In this document: one piece after another, positions 11,419 to 21,430 of the stretch
Layout: each line of letters begins with the position of its first letter
Numbering within the stretch: the stretch's first letter is position 1
Assembly (NCBI RefSeq): GCF_000417875.1
Contig: NW_006920880.1
Location: 702,201-766,200, forward strand
DNA length: 64,000 nucleotides
Direction of reading: 5' to 3'
From: Pseudozyma flocculosa PF-1
Lineage: Eukaryota; Basidiomycota; Ustilaginomycetes; Ustilaginales; Ustilaginaceae
Notes under the pieces: generated by a model
Told to the model about the DNA's origin: nothing
Seen by the model: the letters and a program-made list of their open reading frames with translations, nothing else
The model's database searches: none
Translations under genes and position numbers: made by a program

Positions 11419-12460
11419 GGCTGATGATGTCTGGGTGTGATGTGGGAAGGATACGGGATAGAGGTAGGTGTTCGGCAGTGGTGTGATGAGCCTGAGCCAG
11501 CCGACTGATCGCGAGCGGGCGGCCCAGCCAGCGGGGCGCCCGTGTCGGCCCACTTGCCCGTCCATGTGCCCGTGTGCCCCAGCCAAGGCCCCAGGTCTTC
11601 GCAGGTCGGGCCCTGACCTGCCCTCGGCTTTGCTTTGTCAGCAGCCTTTCGAAAAATTCTCACCGTCGCAATCTCAATTTTGCAGCTGCAATTTCCGGAG
11701 CCGAAGGTTTTGACAGCCGGCCGAGAAAAGTCAAACTGCGCCACTGGCCAGCCGGCCATGTCCGACAAGGTGGCCGCGCCTGTCAGGGTTGGCCACAGCT
11801 CGGATCCGCAAGGCTGATGGGTCCCCCGAAAGCGCGAACCCAGGATCGGGCTGTCAGAATGCTGGCGATGCAATCGGGAGGTCATCCGTCCAAGATGGCA
11901 GGGAAATCGGGCTGTCATTCGGGCTGTCACATCCCTCGGACCCGCTTTCGACGCGCGGCCGGGCTGTGGGGGCACATGGCAGGGTCCGGATCGCAGGCGC
12001 AAGCGGAGCACCCACCTCCGTGGCACGCAACCACGCCCGCTCCCCTCTCGGCCTTGGCCGAACCAGCATGGCGGTGCCCCACCAGTCACGGGCGCGGTCC
12101 GATCCGATGCCCCTCGATCGTCGCATGTTCGCTCAGCAGTCGAGCTGACCCTTGAGCGAACAGCCCCACTGGGGGATTGAGGTGGCTGCACCCGTTTGAG
12201 AGTAGAGTGCTCCGCAGGGTGCTCGGGACAGGGCCAAACGAAGCCGGAGAAGCCGAGTGGAGGTCGTTGCTTGCGTGGCCCCTGCTCCGGCAGCGACTCG
12301 GGTGCCTCCGGCGGGACCTCCGACGGGACCTCCGATCCCTGGTCGGCCCTGCCGTCACCCAGACCACCACCGCCACCACCACCACCATCGCAGCAACAGA
12401 CGCCGGCCGTTATCGCATCCGTCGCATGCACAGGCGGGCCCCGCCAGCGAAACATCAACC
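11419..12460. other. Divergent promoter region between RPS21 and the MFS transporter
   Basis: About 1.04 kb without a recognisable gene. The RPS21 side (11419-11470) has a leader in good context (CAGCC before ATG on the minus strand). The MFS side (about 12340-12460) has an ACC/CAC-rich leader ending in AACC before the ATG. Several GTCATTCGGGCTGTCA-like repeats occur around 11906-11930. No TATA box identified. Confidence 0.6.
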
Positions 12461-14446
12461 ATGGCAGATCGCGACGAGGAACGACAGCCGCTCTTGGCCC
12501 AGCAGCGACGACCCGAGGTCGATGGCGCCCACGCCGCACCATGGCACCGGCGCCTCGCTCGCTCCTGGCCCATCATCCGCGTCCTGGTCTTTGCCACCTT
12601 CTACGGCATCGCTTTCTACTCGGGAACCCCCACGCTACTGGATCAGACCCGCGCCTTCACCTGCGCTTTCCACTACGAGCGCCACCCCGAGCTCTGGCCA
12701 TTGAGCCCCGGCTCCGCCTTGCCCCTCGACTCGGACCATCCTTGCGCGGTACCAGGCGTGGAGGCCAAGTTCGGCGTCGTCAATGCCATCTCCAGCTTCG
12801 CAAGCATGGGGCTCTCGTCGATCAGCATGCTCTTCTACGGTCCCCGTCTGTCGACTTGGGGCAGGAAGCCACTGATCACCCTCGCCACCTTCAGCTGCAT
12901 GTTCGGCCTGCTGCCCTACATCCTCTTGCCCCTCGGCTACCCTTACGGCCCGCTGCCGGACAGCGTCGCCGTCAGCCCGACCGTCTCCCTGGGCCTCGTC
13001 CTCCTCGCATCCTGCCTGCAAGGTCTGATGGGCGACACCGCCTTGGTCTACCTCGTCATGAACGCGCTCGCCGTCGACGCGTCAAGGCCAGAGACGCGCA
13101 GCATCTACCTCAGCTGGATCCTGACCGCCACCCTCATCGGCTGCTTTGTCGGGCCGACGCTTGCCGCGTGGGTCATTCAGCGGTCCAGGCGCATCAAGGC
13201 GGTCTCGACAGCCCTGATGCAAGCGGCGGTCACGGCGTACCGCTGGGTTGAGCATCCAAAGCACGGCAACGACCACGGTTCCGTTCCCGGCCACGGCATT
13301 GACACGGGAGATCGACCGGTCTTCGGTGCGCCCAGCGATGGCGACACTGGGCACGGCGTGCCTCGCATCCCCGCACCGCCAGGGCCTCCAGGGGTACCCC
13401 CTCAGCAGCCCCCGAGTTCGCTACACGGCAACACGGCGGCGCTGCGGTCAGCTCTGCTCCTGTACGCGATCGCTCTGCTCTGGGTCATCTTCGTCATCCC
13501 CGAGACGGTCAAGAGGGGTGGGGATGCCAAGAACACAGCCTCCCGGACCGGTGCCGCTGCCGCCGCGCAGGAGCCTTCGGCGGCAGCTGAATCCGTGCCG
13601 CCGTCCCAGCCGTCCGAGGTTGGGCTGGCGACCAAGCTATTCCGCCGGCTAGGTCCGCTCTCAGTCTTCCTCCCCGTCGTCCTCTCGTCTGGCGAGCGCG
13701 ACTACCGCGTCACCAAGATGGGCTGCGTCGTCATGCTCTCGACCTTCGGGGCGATGGGCCTGACGTACATTGCCATCTTCTCGAGCTACCGCTTCGACTG
13801 GGGTCCCGAGAAGATCGGCTTCTTCCTCACCCTGATTGGCGGCACGCGCGCCGTGATGCTGATGCTGGGAATCCCGGCCATCAACCGCTTCCTGGACCGT
13901 GTGGTGCCGCGTACAGCCCCCGTCGCCGCATCGACGTGCGATCAAGGCGGCGACGAAGACGAGGACGGAGAGCAAGACGAGGAGAGGTCGACCTCGATCG
14001 ATGCCGTGCCGCGGCGGGCTCGCATCGACATCTACGTGGCGATGGTGTCGTTCCTGATCGAATGGATCGGCTACCTGGTCATCATCCTGGGCGCCAGCAC
14101 CACGTCGCTGACGTTGATGTCGTGCGGCACCATCTTCCTCAGCCTCGGCGCGGGCGCCAATCCGGCGCTCAACAGCGCGGCCATTTCGATCGTCACGTCA
14201 CGGCGTCGGCACCTTCGTCCGGACGATGGCGACGGCGATGGCAGCGCCGCCGTGCTGGCGCGGCAGACGAGCGACGGCTGGATCTCGGCGTCGTCGATTG
14301 TCGATTCGTTCTTCAAGTTCTTTTCGCCACTGTGCTACACGGCCGTCTACTCGCTCACCATCGACTCGAGGGCGCCCGCGGCGTGCTTCTTTATCCCCAT
14401 TGTCTCGTTTGGCGCCGCCACGGCGCTCTTGTGGTCGATCCTCTAG
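12461..14446 (+). CDS. Major facilitator superfamily transporter, single exon
   Basis: A 661-residue membrane protein of MFS type, loosely resembling fungal relatives of the animal HIAT1/tetracycline-exporter group; substrate unknown. The ATG at 12461 follows AACC and starts MADRDEERQPLLAQ, a dileucine-like N-terminus often seen in vacuolar or endosomal transporters. Hydrophobic segments include IIRVLVFATFYGIAFY (about 39-54), FGVVNAISSFASMGLSSISM, PLITLATFSCMFGLLPYIL, VSLGLVLLASCLQGLMG, IYLSWILTATLIGCFVGP, LLLYAIALLWVIFVIP, then six C-terminal ones from CVVMLSTFGAMGLTYIA to the closing FIPIVSFGAATALLWSIL. The short motif YGPRLSTWGRKPL resembles the MFS loop-2 signature (GxLaDrxGRrxxl). Long Pro/Ser/Ala-rich loops around residues 265-320 and 345-385 are unusual. 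No intron needed. Family call firm, substrate not. Confidence 0.85.
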   Translation: MADRDEERQPLLAQQRRPEVDGAHAAPWHRRLARSWPIIRVLVFATFYGIAFYSGTPTLLDQTRAFTCAFHYERHPELWPLSPGSALPLDSDHPCAVPGVEAKFGVVNAISSFASMGLSSISMLFYGPRLSTWGRKPLITLATFSCMFGLLPYILLPLGYPYGPLPDSVAVSPTVSLGLVLLASCLQGLMGDTALVYLVMNALAVDASRPETRSIYLSWILTATLIGCFVGPTLAAWVIQRSRRIKAVSTALMQAAVTAYRWVEHPKHGNDHGSVPGHGIDTGDRPVFGAPSDGDTGHGVPRIPAPPGPPGVPPQQPPSSLHGNTAALRSALLLYAIALLWVIFVIPETVKRGGDAKNTASRTGAAAAAQEPSAAAESVPPSQPSEVGLATKLFRRLGPLSVFLPVVLSSGERDYRVTKMGCVVMLSTFGAMGLTYIAIFSSYRFDWGPEKIGFFLTLIGGTRAVMLMLGIPAINRFLDRVVPRTAPVAASTCDQGGDEDEDGEQDEERSTSIDAVPRRARIDIYVAMVSFLIEWIGYLVIILGASTTSLTLMSCGTIFLSLGAGANPALNSAAISIVTSRRRHLRPDDGDGDGSAAVLARQTSDGWISASSIVDSFFKFFSPLCYTAVYSLTIDSRAPAACFFIPIVSFGAATALLWSIL

Positions 14447-15518
14447 ATGCCGGGCTGCGTGCAGTGAAGTACGTACATACCCCTTCAGCGCGCCCTGACC
14501 ACCTGTTTCCAGTACCGTTGCCCCGCCCGATACCACCGCCTCAATGCCACCCTGCATCGTATCTTGCTGTCTCCAAGCTCGGCCACCTGTGCGTTCGTCA
14601 TTGTCAGACAGCCGACGGGACTGCGAAGAAACTAGTGTCTAGCGTAGGTTGTGCAGCAATCGGGCGTCGGACAGAGGTCGAACGCGCGCGCGGGTAAGCA
14701 GGCGCGTGAGCGTCTCGATTCTCGATTCTCGATTCTCGACTCTGGCCGCTCGGCCGTGCGGGCTCAATCGACACTCGACACACGACCCTCGACGACGATG
14801 ATGGGGTAAACGATGAAAAAGGCGCCAACCTTTTAATCTTTCTTTCTTTCCCTTCCGAGTCCTTTGGACCCTAGCTACCGACTGAGTGCCAAGGGGAGCG
14901 GGGGCCGGGGGAGATGTAGCAACGAGAGATGACGATGGGGACCGAATCACTAACGAAGGTTGTACAGTTGTGTCTGGGGAGGGAGGTATGCAGAGGACGA
15001 CGACGACAGAGGAAGGAATGTGTGTGTGTTTGTGTGTGTGCGCGCGGGGGATGCGTGTTGCAGAGAAGGTCGGGAACCGGAATGAGAATGCGAGGATCTA
15101 CTTATACTAAGACGATGAAGAGGGATTGGAAAGGGATGGAGGGAAAGGCTGAGGCGGTGGAATAGGTGATCTGCAAGGACGGCCATCCCAATGCCGATGG
15201 CGCTCAGAAGCTGCTCGATCACTGTCGTGAACGGAAGGGGCGGGCTAGGTGGGGACGAGGGCGTTGGACATCGCCGCACCAGGCGACGACGCAACGACCC
15301 AGGTGGCCACGAGCCTTGCCATCCGCGACGAGGGTGATGAGGGGAGCTCGCGAGGCCGATCGACAGAGGAATGTGATGCCGGATCCCGTATTCCGATGCG
15401 CCCGTGCCCGAGGGGAAGGGGGTGGCTGATTACGATGGCGGAGGGATGGTGGGCTGAGACGAGCTTGATTAAGATGCAATGCCGAGTGGGTTTGGGAGAC
15501 AGGGCCGGGTCCGACGAC
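14447..15518. other. Convergent intergenic region with short repeats
   Basis: About 1.07 kb between the 3' ends of the MFS and cyclin genes, no gene seen. It holds three and a half copies of the 7-mer TTCTCGA at about 14712-14741 and a GT-rich tract at about 15018-15045. It presumably contains both 3' UTRs. Confidence 0.6.
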
Positions 15519-16871
15519 CTAGTAGGCCGCCGAGGACTGGTGTCCGAGCATCCGCGCGAGGAGGTTGGAGCTGCTCCGCACGCTGCGCATCGAGTGAGAT
15601 GCGGGCAGGTGCGCCTGGCTCGGCTGCTGCGTCTCGTGCCCTTTCCGGAGCCCTGCCGAGAGGGCGGTGGAGATGTACCGCCCCATGGTGGACCCGGCCT
15701 TGCCGTGCTCGAGGTCGTCGGCGACAATGACGGGCTGCGACCGGCTGACGGGCATCGAGACGGTGTGCTGCTGCATCCGCGCATCGAGCCCCTCTTGCTC
15801 CAGGTAGTCGTCCTCGTAGTCGTCGTAGTCCTCGGCCGACGACGACGACGAGCCGTTGTCGTCGGTCAGCTCGGCCTCGGAAGACCCGCTGCTGAGGCTC
15901 GACTCTGCCGAGTCCTGTCGCATCATCATCGCCGAGTTGCGCGACGCAGCGGCGTGGGCGGATGCTGCGGACGCGACGTGGTACGACGAAGGCTCGAGAG
16001 GTGAAGACGACGACGCCGCCGAGGCGGGCGAGGGGGGTGCCTGGCTGTGGCGAGACGACGATGACCGTGCTTGGCTGCCGCGGACGTCGTCCTGCTGGTT
16101 CCAGCAAGGCACTTCGGACGCGGGCAGGTTGCGGAGGGCCACGCGGCGCTCGCTGGCACGCGCGTACCGCTCACGCTCACGGCCGCACTCGAGACCGCGG
16201 AGGTGCATCTCGCGCTGGCCGGCCTCGGCACGGGTCTCGAAGCGGCGGAAGAAGGGCTCGAAGTGGACCATGAGCTCGTCCTCCTCCATGCGGAGGTCGT
16301 AGTCGAGCAGGTAGAGGAGCTGTTTCTCCATGAGGTTGACCTCGGCCTGGGAGAAGAGGGCGGCGTACTTGGTCCAGTGCTTGTTCTTGGGCGAAGAGTC
16401 GTTGAGGTACTTTGCGGCGACGATGAGGGCGGCGAGGAAGACGCGGTGGCGCGTGCAGTGCATGCCCTTGGCGACGCGCGGCAGGCGCGTCTTGAGCCTC
16501 TCGAGGTAGACGAGGGTGCAGAGGAGGGTGGGCACCTGGACATTGCTCTTCTCGACCAGGATGGCGATGAAGGTCTCGAGGCTGGGGAGCCCGTTGATCT
16601 CGAGCTTGCCTGCCGGATCCGCCTCGGCGGACGCAAGCGACCTTGTCGGCGTGGCCGGCGGCGTGTCGACCGAAGGCGGAGGCCCGCACTGGATGACGTG
16701 GGCGGCCTGCTGTGCGAGGTAGACGACCATGTCGCGGCTGACGGCGCACTTCATCAGGTCGGTAAGGGCCGGATTGTGGACCAGCTTGGGGATGAGGCTC
16801 GCGGGGTGGCGGCGGAGCTGGCTGCTGCTTAGCGTCGAAGACGACGAGGATGCATAGGATGTTGTAGACAT
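15519..16871 (-). CDS. Pcl-type (Pho85-like) cyclin
   Basis: A 450-residue cyclin of the Pcl1/Pcl2/Pas1 group, which partners Pho85-type kinases and acts at G1/S and in polarity. Single exon; ATG at 16871 in the context CCACC. After a Ser-rich N-terminus the cyclin box spans about 25-240: [106 protein letters not shown]. This pattern (LxxFIxxLVxxSNVQxPTL, HRxFLAALIxAAKYLND) is diagnostic of the Pcl group rather than mitotic cyclins. The C-terminal half is Ser-rich and acidic, with many SP and SS sites consistent with turnover by phosphorylation. Its upstream side opens on an 11-kb region without genes, so long-range or leader-based control is possible (see findings). Partner kinase not in the window. 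Confidence 0.88.
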   Translation of the reverse strand: MSTTSYASSSSSTLSSSQLRRHPASLIPKLVHNPALTDLMKCAVSRDMVVYLAQQAAHVIQCGPPPSVDTPPATPTRSLASAEADPAGKLEINGLPSLETFIAILVEKSNVQVPTLLCTLVYLERLKTRLPRVAKGMHCTRHRVFLAALIVAAKYLNDSSPKNKHWTKYAALFSQAEVNLMEKQLLYLLDYDLRMEEDELMVHFEPFFRRFETRAEAGQREMHLRGLECGRERERYARASERRVALRNLPASEVPCWNQQDDVRGSQARSSSSRHSQAPPSPASAASSSSPLEPSSYHVASAASAHAAASRNSAMMMRQDSAESSLSSGSSEAELTDDNGSSSSSAEDYDDYEDDYLEQEGLDARMQQHTVSMPVSRSQPVIVADDLEHGKAGSTMGRYISTALSAGLRKGHETQQPSQAHLPASHSMRSVRSSSNLLARMLGHQSSAAY

Positions 16872-17960
16872 GGTGGCTGCTGTAGGTGTGGATAGAGGGC
16901 TGCTTTGGGTCGATCAGGTGCCAAGTCTAGACCAGTAAAGGTGACTGTGGGCGGAGGGTGGTGGTGTTCGTGGTGATGGTGGTGGTGGTGGTGGTGGTGG
17001 TGGCAGCAGGGCAGGGCAGGTGGTGATGTTGATTATAGAGGCGGGGACAGGGAAGATGAGAGTGTAGAGAGGAGGAAGGCGAGGGGGAGGGGATGAGGGG
17101 GAGGTCGGAGTCAGTCACGGGAGGAATCGATGGAGCGGGGACCCGGAAGTGTGGAGCGGCGTGGCGGCGTCCCTTATGTATGGACGGCGAGTGCGTACCT
17201 TTGGGCGGGGGGAGCGACGTCGGAAGCGGATGCCGGTGTCTCTGCGGGATGGGTTGGTGTTGGTGGATCTGCTTGGTCGCCGGGACAAGAGAGAGAGGTG
17301 GCGGGAGAGTGGGAGGACGAGGAGGAGGATAGAGCTCGCGGGTGTGTGCCGAAAGGCGAGGTGCGTGCCGCAAGACGGAGGAGCCGAAAGCAAGGAAGGA
17401 AGGAGGGAGGAGGCGCTTTCGATGGTGGTGGCGACCGAGGGAGTGATGAGGGAGGGTCAGCGTCCAACAGCAAGGGGCTTGGAAGACGATGGAGGGGGAC
17501 GTCGATGCGAGGGGGGGTTCAGAGGCAGGTGGTGGTCTGATCGGCGGCAGGCGTCAGGGTGATATATGGGGGGATGCCAAGGGCAGGGGCGAAGGGGAGG
17601 CGCCGATGGATGGTGTGTGAGCGATCCAAGGCGAGGGGGTGACGAGGGCAACGAAGTGTGGCAGGGTGCAGGCAAGGCAAGCAGGCAGGCAAGCAGGCAG
17701 GCAAGCAGGCAGAGAGGGAATGTCAGCTGTCGGTCGGTGGATGGCGAGATGCCAAGCAGAGGTTGCCGAGCCACAGCAGCCAGCCTGCCCCGTAAGGCCG
17801 GCGCAGGTGGATGTCGGTGCGTGGGTCGAGTTGCGTGCATGGCAGGCTAGGACTCCGAGCATGGCCAGCCCCCGCCCTGGCTTCATGCGATGGCGGGCGC
17901 ACCCAAGAGGCAGGCCAGGGCACGCCAGGGTCGGTGAGGCATGAGACGTGCGCCGCCTGC
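16872..17960 (-). promoter_or_regulatory. Probable promoter and pyrimidine-rich leader of the cyclin gene
   Basis: The minus strand upstream of the cyclin ATG is strongly pyrimidine-rich to about 17.55 kb, as in other leaders here. It contains a (GGT)n/(ACC)n tract at about 16974-17003, a TATA-like CATATATC (plus-strand 17562-17568) about 690 bp before the ATG, and a (GCAAGCAG)n-type array at about 17672-17711. A possible splice acceptor (CCTACAG) ends at 16880, eight bases before the ATG. An in-frame stop lies about 50 bp upstream of the ATG. None of this is proven. Confidence 0.35.
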
Positions 17961-19787
17961 TGGCTTGCTTGGGTACCCGCTGCCGCCCCGTCGAAGCAGC
18001 GACAGCAACGGCCGGGCGATTGGGTGCCATGCATCCAAGACCGGGTGCTGCCCGTACTGTGCGTGGGCAGCCAAGCAAGGCCCGGTGGCCAGCCTAGCGA
18101 CCAAGGGACGCGGGCACAAGCAAGGGCCAGGCCCGGGTCCTGGATCGCGAGGCTGCCTCGGACTCTGCCGAGCTGCCCTGCAGGCGCTTCGGTGCGTGCC
18201 AGGCCAGGCCAGCCCCACCAGGCAAAACCAAAACAGGCAGGCGGGCAACCTTCCTACTGTAGCCTGCCTAGCCTGGCTCCAGCGCGCGGGAGCGGGGCCC
18301 GCACCGAACACATGCACGCGTCTTGCATCTGACAGGTCCGAGGTGCAGCCTGCTTTTCCCAGGGACGCGGCAGCTCCCAGGCGGTTGGACCGGGGCGCTC
18401 GATTCTGCCCGGGGCGGGCCTATCCTCACGCCGTCCCACTGCCCAGCGGAGCCGCCGCGACCAGCCCTTACCGACCCTTCATCATCCCCTTCCAGGGTGA
18501 AGATCGGGCAGGGGTGGAGGGAAGATCGAGGAACGCCAGCTGCGAACCAGGGGTGCCTGCAAAGTGCAGCCTGGCCTAGAGCAAGGCATGGCAAGGCAAG
18601 GCAACGAAGGGCATACGCAAGGAAGGGCAAGGCAAGGAAGAGTAAAGCAAGGCCCGGGAATGCTGCCGGCGTGGCTTCGAGAGCAAGCAAGCAAGCAGGC
18701 CGCACCGCGGTTGCTTTGCCCGCCGCCTTCCCGCTGGCCGGTTGCGCTGCAACCCAAGATCCGAACGCCCTCCGAGGAATTTTCGATTCCCCTGCCTGCC
18801 GGCCTCGACCCTCTTGCGCTGCGCTCGCCGGCGGCGCGTGCCTGCCCCTCGGCCGCTGGCTGCGCCCTGCTCCGAGACCTTGTCCGAGGCCATCAATCGA
18901 GCAGGCGCAGCAACAAGCTCCGAGCCCGAACGCCCGTTCGACCCTGGAAGATGGTCTTCCTCGCTCGAGCAGGCGACGAGAAGAGGCTAGGACGTCGAGC
19001 GGACACCCAGCGCCGTCCCAGATCGAGCCAGGCCCGGCGGGCCCGGCCACCCGATCGAGGAGGCGCTTCGATTTTGGATTTTTGGAAAATCCGAAAAATC
19101 CACAGGCGTCCCCGTTTCGGGCAGGCCGGTCGCGGCGGGGCAGCGGGCGGGCGACCCGAAGTGAGGCGGTGCGTGCCAGCTTTCTCACGGCGCGCATCCC
19201 TAGCTCTGGCACGCAGCCCTGCCTCTGAGCTGGTCGACGAGCCGAGCAGAGCAAAAAGCCACGCACGCACGCTCGCTCGCTCCGCCCCTCGCCTCCACCA
19301 GCTCGCCCGCCGGCCATCACGCCCAGCCTGCGCTGCGAGCGCGCTTCAGGCAAGGGGTCGCCAACCGCCCCTTCCGTCGAAGCCAGCAGGCAGGCAGCCA
19401 GGCAGGCAGGAAGAGCAAGCATGCGCTGCTATGCGGCGTGACCGTATCATAGCAGCAGCACGCCCGCTTGCCCGCCCCGTTCTTCGGGACGAAGATGCGA
19501 CGACGGCAAGCATCGCAACCACCCGTCCAAAGACGCGACCAGCAAGCCTGCGGTGAGGAAAGCGCGCTCCTCGTCTGTCGCCCTCGATCGAACAAACGTC
19601 GCGGCGTGCCAGACGCGGGCATGCTGCGATGGGCGGAGCCTTCCAAGCCGAGGCGGGAAAGCCGGCCACCGGCCCGCAGACGGCAGCGGATGAACCGACA
19701 ACCCGGGTGGCCGTCTTCGATCCGTGGCACGGCGGCGGCGCAGCGAAATCACCGCCGAATTCGAATTCGCGACTCGAGGCTTGCTTG

Positions 19788-19831
<44 letters not shown>

Positions 19832-20455
19832 CTTGCCTGCCCGGGCCCCCGCTGTGCATCGCGTGGCCCGAGCGACGGGCCTGGTACCAGTACGACGTGG
19901 CCGAGGGCTGGTCGGCGTGCTTGCGAACCAAACGACCCGCTCGGTGGCGCTCAGCCCGCCGTCCGCTGCGCCCTCGAGGCTCGACCATGCCCACGCCCGA
20001 TCGGCGTCGGCCGGCGCGATCCGCCCTCGATCCATTGCCGCCTCGTCGGACGCCGCCGCGGCTACGCCAATCGATGGTCGGGCATATGGACAAGAACCTG
20101 TTCGCAGCGGATGAACGTCGTGGCAGCACGTCCCGGGAACGGGGACGTGTCCAGCCCACCAGACGACTGCCGCTCATTGACCCCTTCCGCCGCTCCGAAT
20201 CTGAGCTGGCCAGATGCCGGGACAGCGGACGAGGCCGCAAATAAAGTAGCAGCGCGAGGTTATCACAACCGCTGCCGGACATCGACAACTGGCAGCGAAA
20301 GCGCGGCGCGAGGCGAGGCCGGTCGAAGCCGGTCGGTGGAACGCCGGCCAGCCGGGGATATCGAGAACACGACACGGCAAGCAGAATGCGAAACGAGAAC
20401 CACGACCGAGGACTACGGGCAAGAGAGCGAACGACGACGACGACGACTGTACTCA
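17961..20455. other. Gene-poor region with GGCA/GGCAA simple repeats
   Basis: No conserved protein seen on either strand. The long frames (for example minus 19422-18268) translate to low-complexity CLALPCLALP-like and Arg-rich runs produced by repeats such as GGCAA near 18590-18655. A perfect 12-bp palindrome GAATTCGAATTC lies at 19757-19768. The sequence looks non-coding; a minus-strand intron could cross it (see the candidate exon at 20457-21430). Confidence 0.6.
19781..19842. repeat. (GCCT)n tetranucleotide microsatellite
   Basis: Roughly 15 tandem GCCT units with a few CTTG variants at the edges, the longest of many short arrays of this kind in intergenic DNA of the window. Confidence 0.95.
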
Positions 20456-21430
20456 CCTTGCTTGGTCGGCGAATTCGACGGCCGGCTGGGTCCGTTGGTC
20501 GAGGCGGGCGAGCGATCGGCGAAGCTGATGTCTCGCTCCGAGGAAGGACTGGACGGCTTAGACGGTAGGCAGCCACCAACGAGCTGGTTGGACGGCGGAG
20601 GCGCTAGACGAAGCGGCTATGGCGTTGGGAGCTGGGGCGGCCTGCTTGCTTCGTGCGTGCGTGGTGTACGTGGTCGGCGGCGGCGCAAGGCGGGTGAGGA
20701 GAAATTAAGGTTTGGGCCGGGTTGCGCGTTCCTGCTGCGGGTCTGCAGCCGGTTGCCAAAGTTTCGTTGCCCTGAGCGGAATTTCCTGCAGCCAGGCAGA
20801 GTTCGAGGCGCTGGGCGGCGGGCGAGCGAGGTCGAAGAGGCAGGTGGAGGTCTTGTACTGCGTTGCGCGGAGACTGGGACGCCACAGGTCTAGAAGCTGA
20901 TCCAGGCGTTCCTCTCGGTGATGGAGGAGGGTGTGGGAGGTGTCGATGGACGGCGACAGAGAAGGGTTGGGGAGGAGCGGGAACTGTGGCGTTGGGCGGG
21001 CGGCGTTTGCCGGGGAGGGGGACCGTCGGAGCTTCGGGACCGGAATTGGCAGGGTGCGGGGAAGGGTCTGAAACTCAGACGCTCGAGGCGTGGAGAGGGC
21101 GGGAGGTTTTCGCGTCGTCGCTGTGCTTTGCGTCGGTGGGCGAGGTGGTCCTGTGTTGGTGATTCGAGTCGGGTCGGGTCGGGTCGGTCTCTGCTGATGG
21201 TTCTCTACCGCAGGTCGGTAGCCGGTAGTCGGTAATCGGAGTACGGAAAGGGGATGGATCGAAGAAAGTGTAGGTTGGCGCCTTTGGATCGAAGTAGAAG
21301 TGAGAAGAAGTGAAAGCAGGTGGAAGAAGAGCAGCGGTGATCCGTGCCAGCCGGATGTGAAAGAAGGGGAGAGGCGGGGAAGAGGGTTGGTAGACTGCGG
21401 AGGCAAAGGCGCGGTGGCGAGAGAGAGATG
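20456..21430 (-). other. Candidate transcribed leader exon with splice donor (possibly of the cyclin gene)
   Basis: On the minus strand this block is pyrimidine-rich like the known leaders of the window and is open over long stretches (a 283-codon frame ends at 20705, no recognisable protein). It ends in CAAGCAAG followed by GTGAGTAC at 20456 downwards, a near-perfect donor. An ATG at 20579 would give 41 codons (MVAAYRLSRPV to RRIRRPSK) up to that donor, in phase 0. It could be a 5' UTR exon of the cyclin gene, the first exon of an unrecognised gene, or chance. No matching acceptor was established. Confidence 0.3.

Noticed and set aside
18268..19422. 384-codon open frame on the minus strand
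   Set aside because: Translation is low-complexity (CLALPCLALP, Arg/Gly-rich) arising from GGCAA and GGCA repeats; no domain and no codon bias.
19724..20893. 389-codon plus-strand frame
   Set aside because: Begins in the GCCT microsatellite (LPACLPACLP) and continues without domain or bias.
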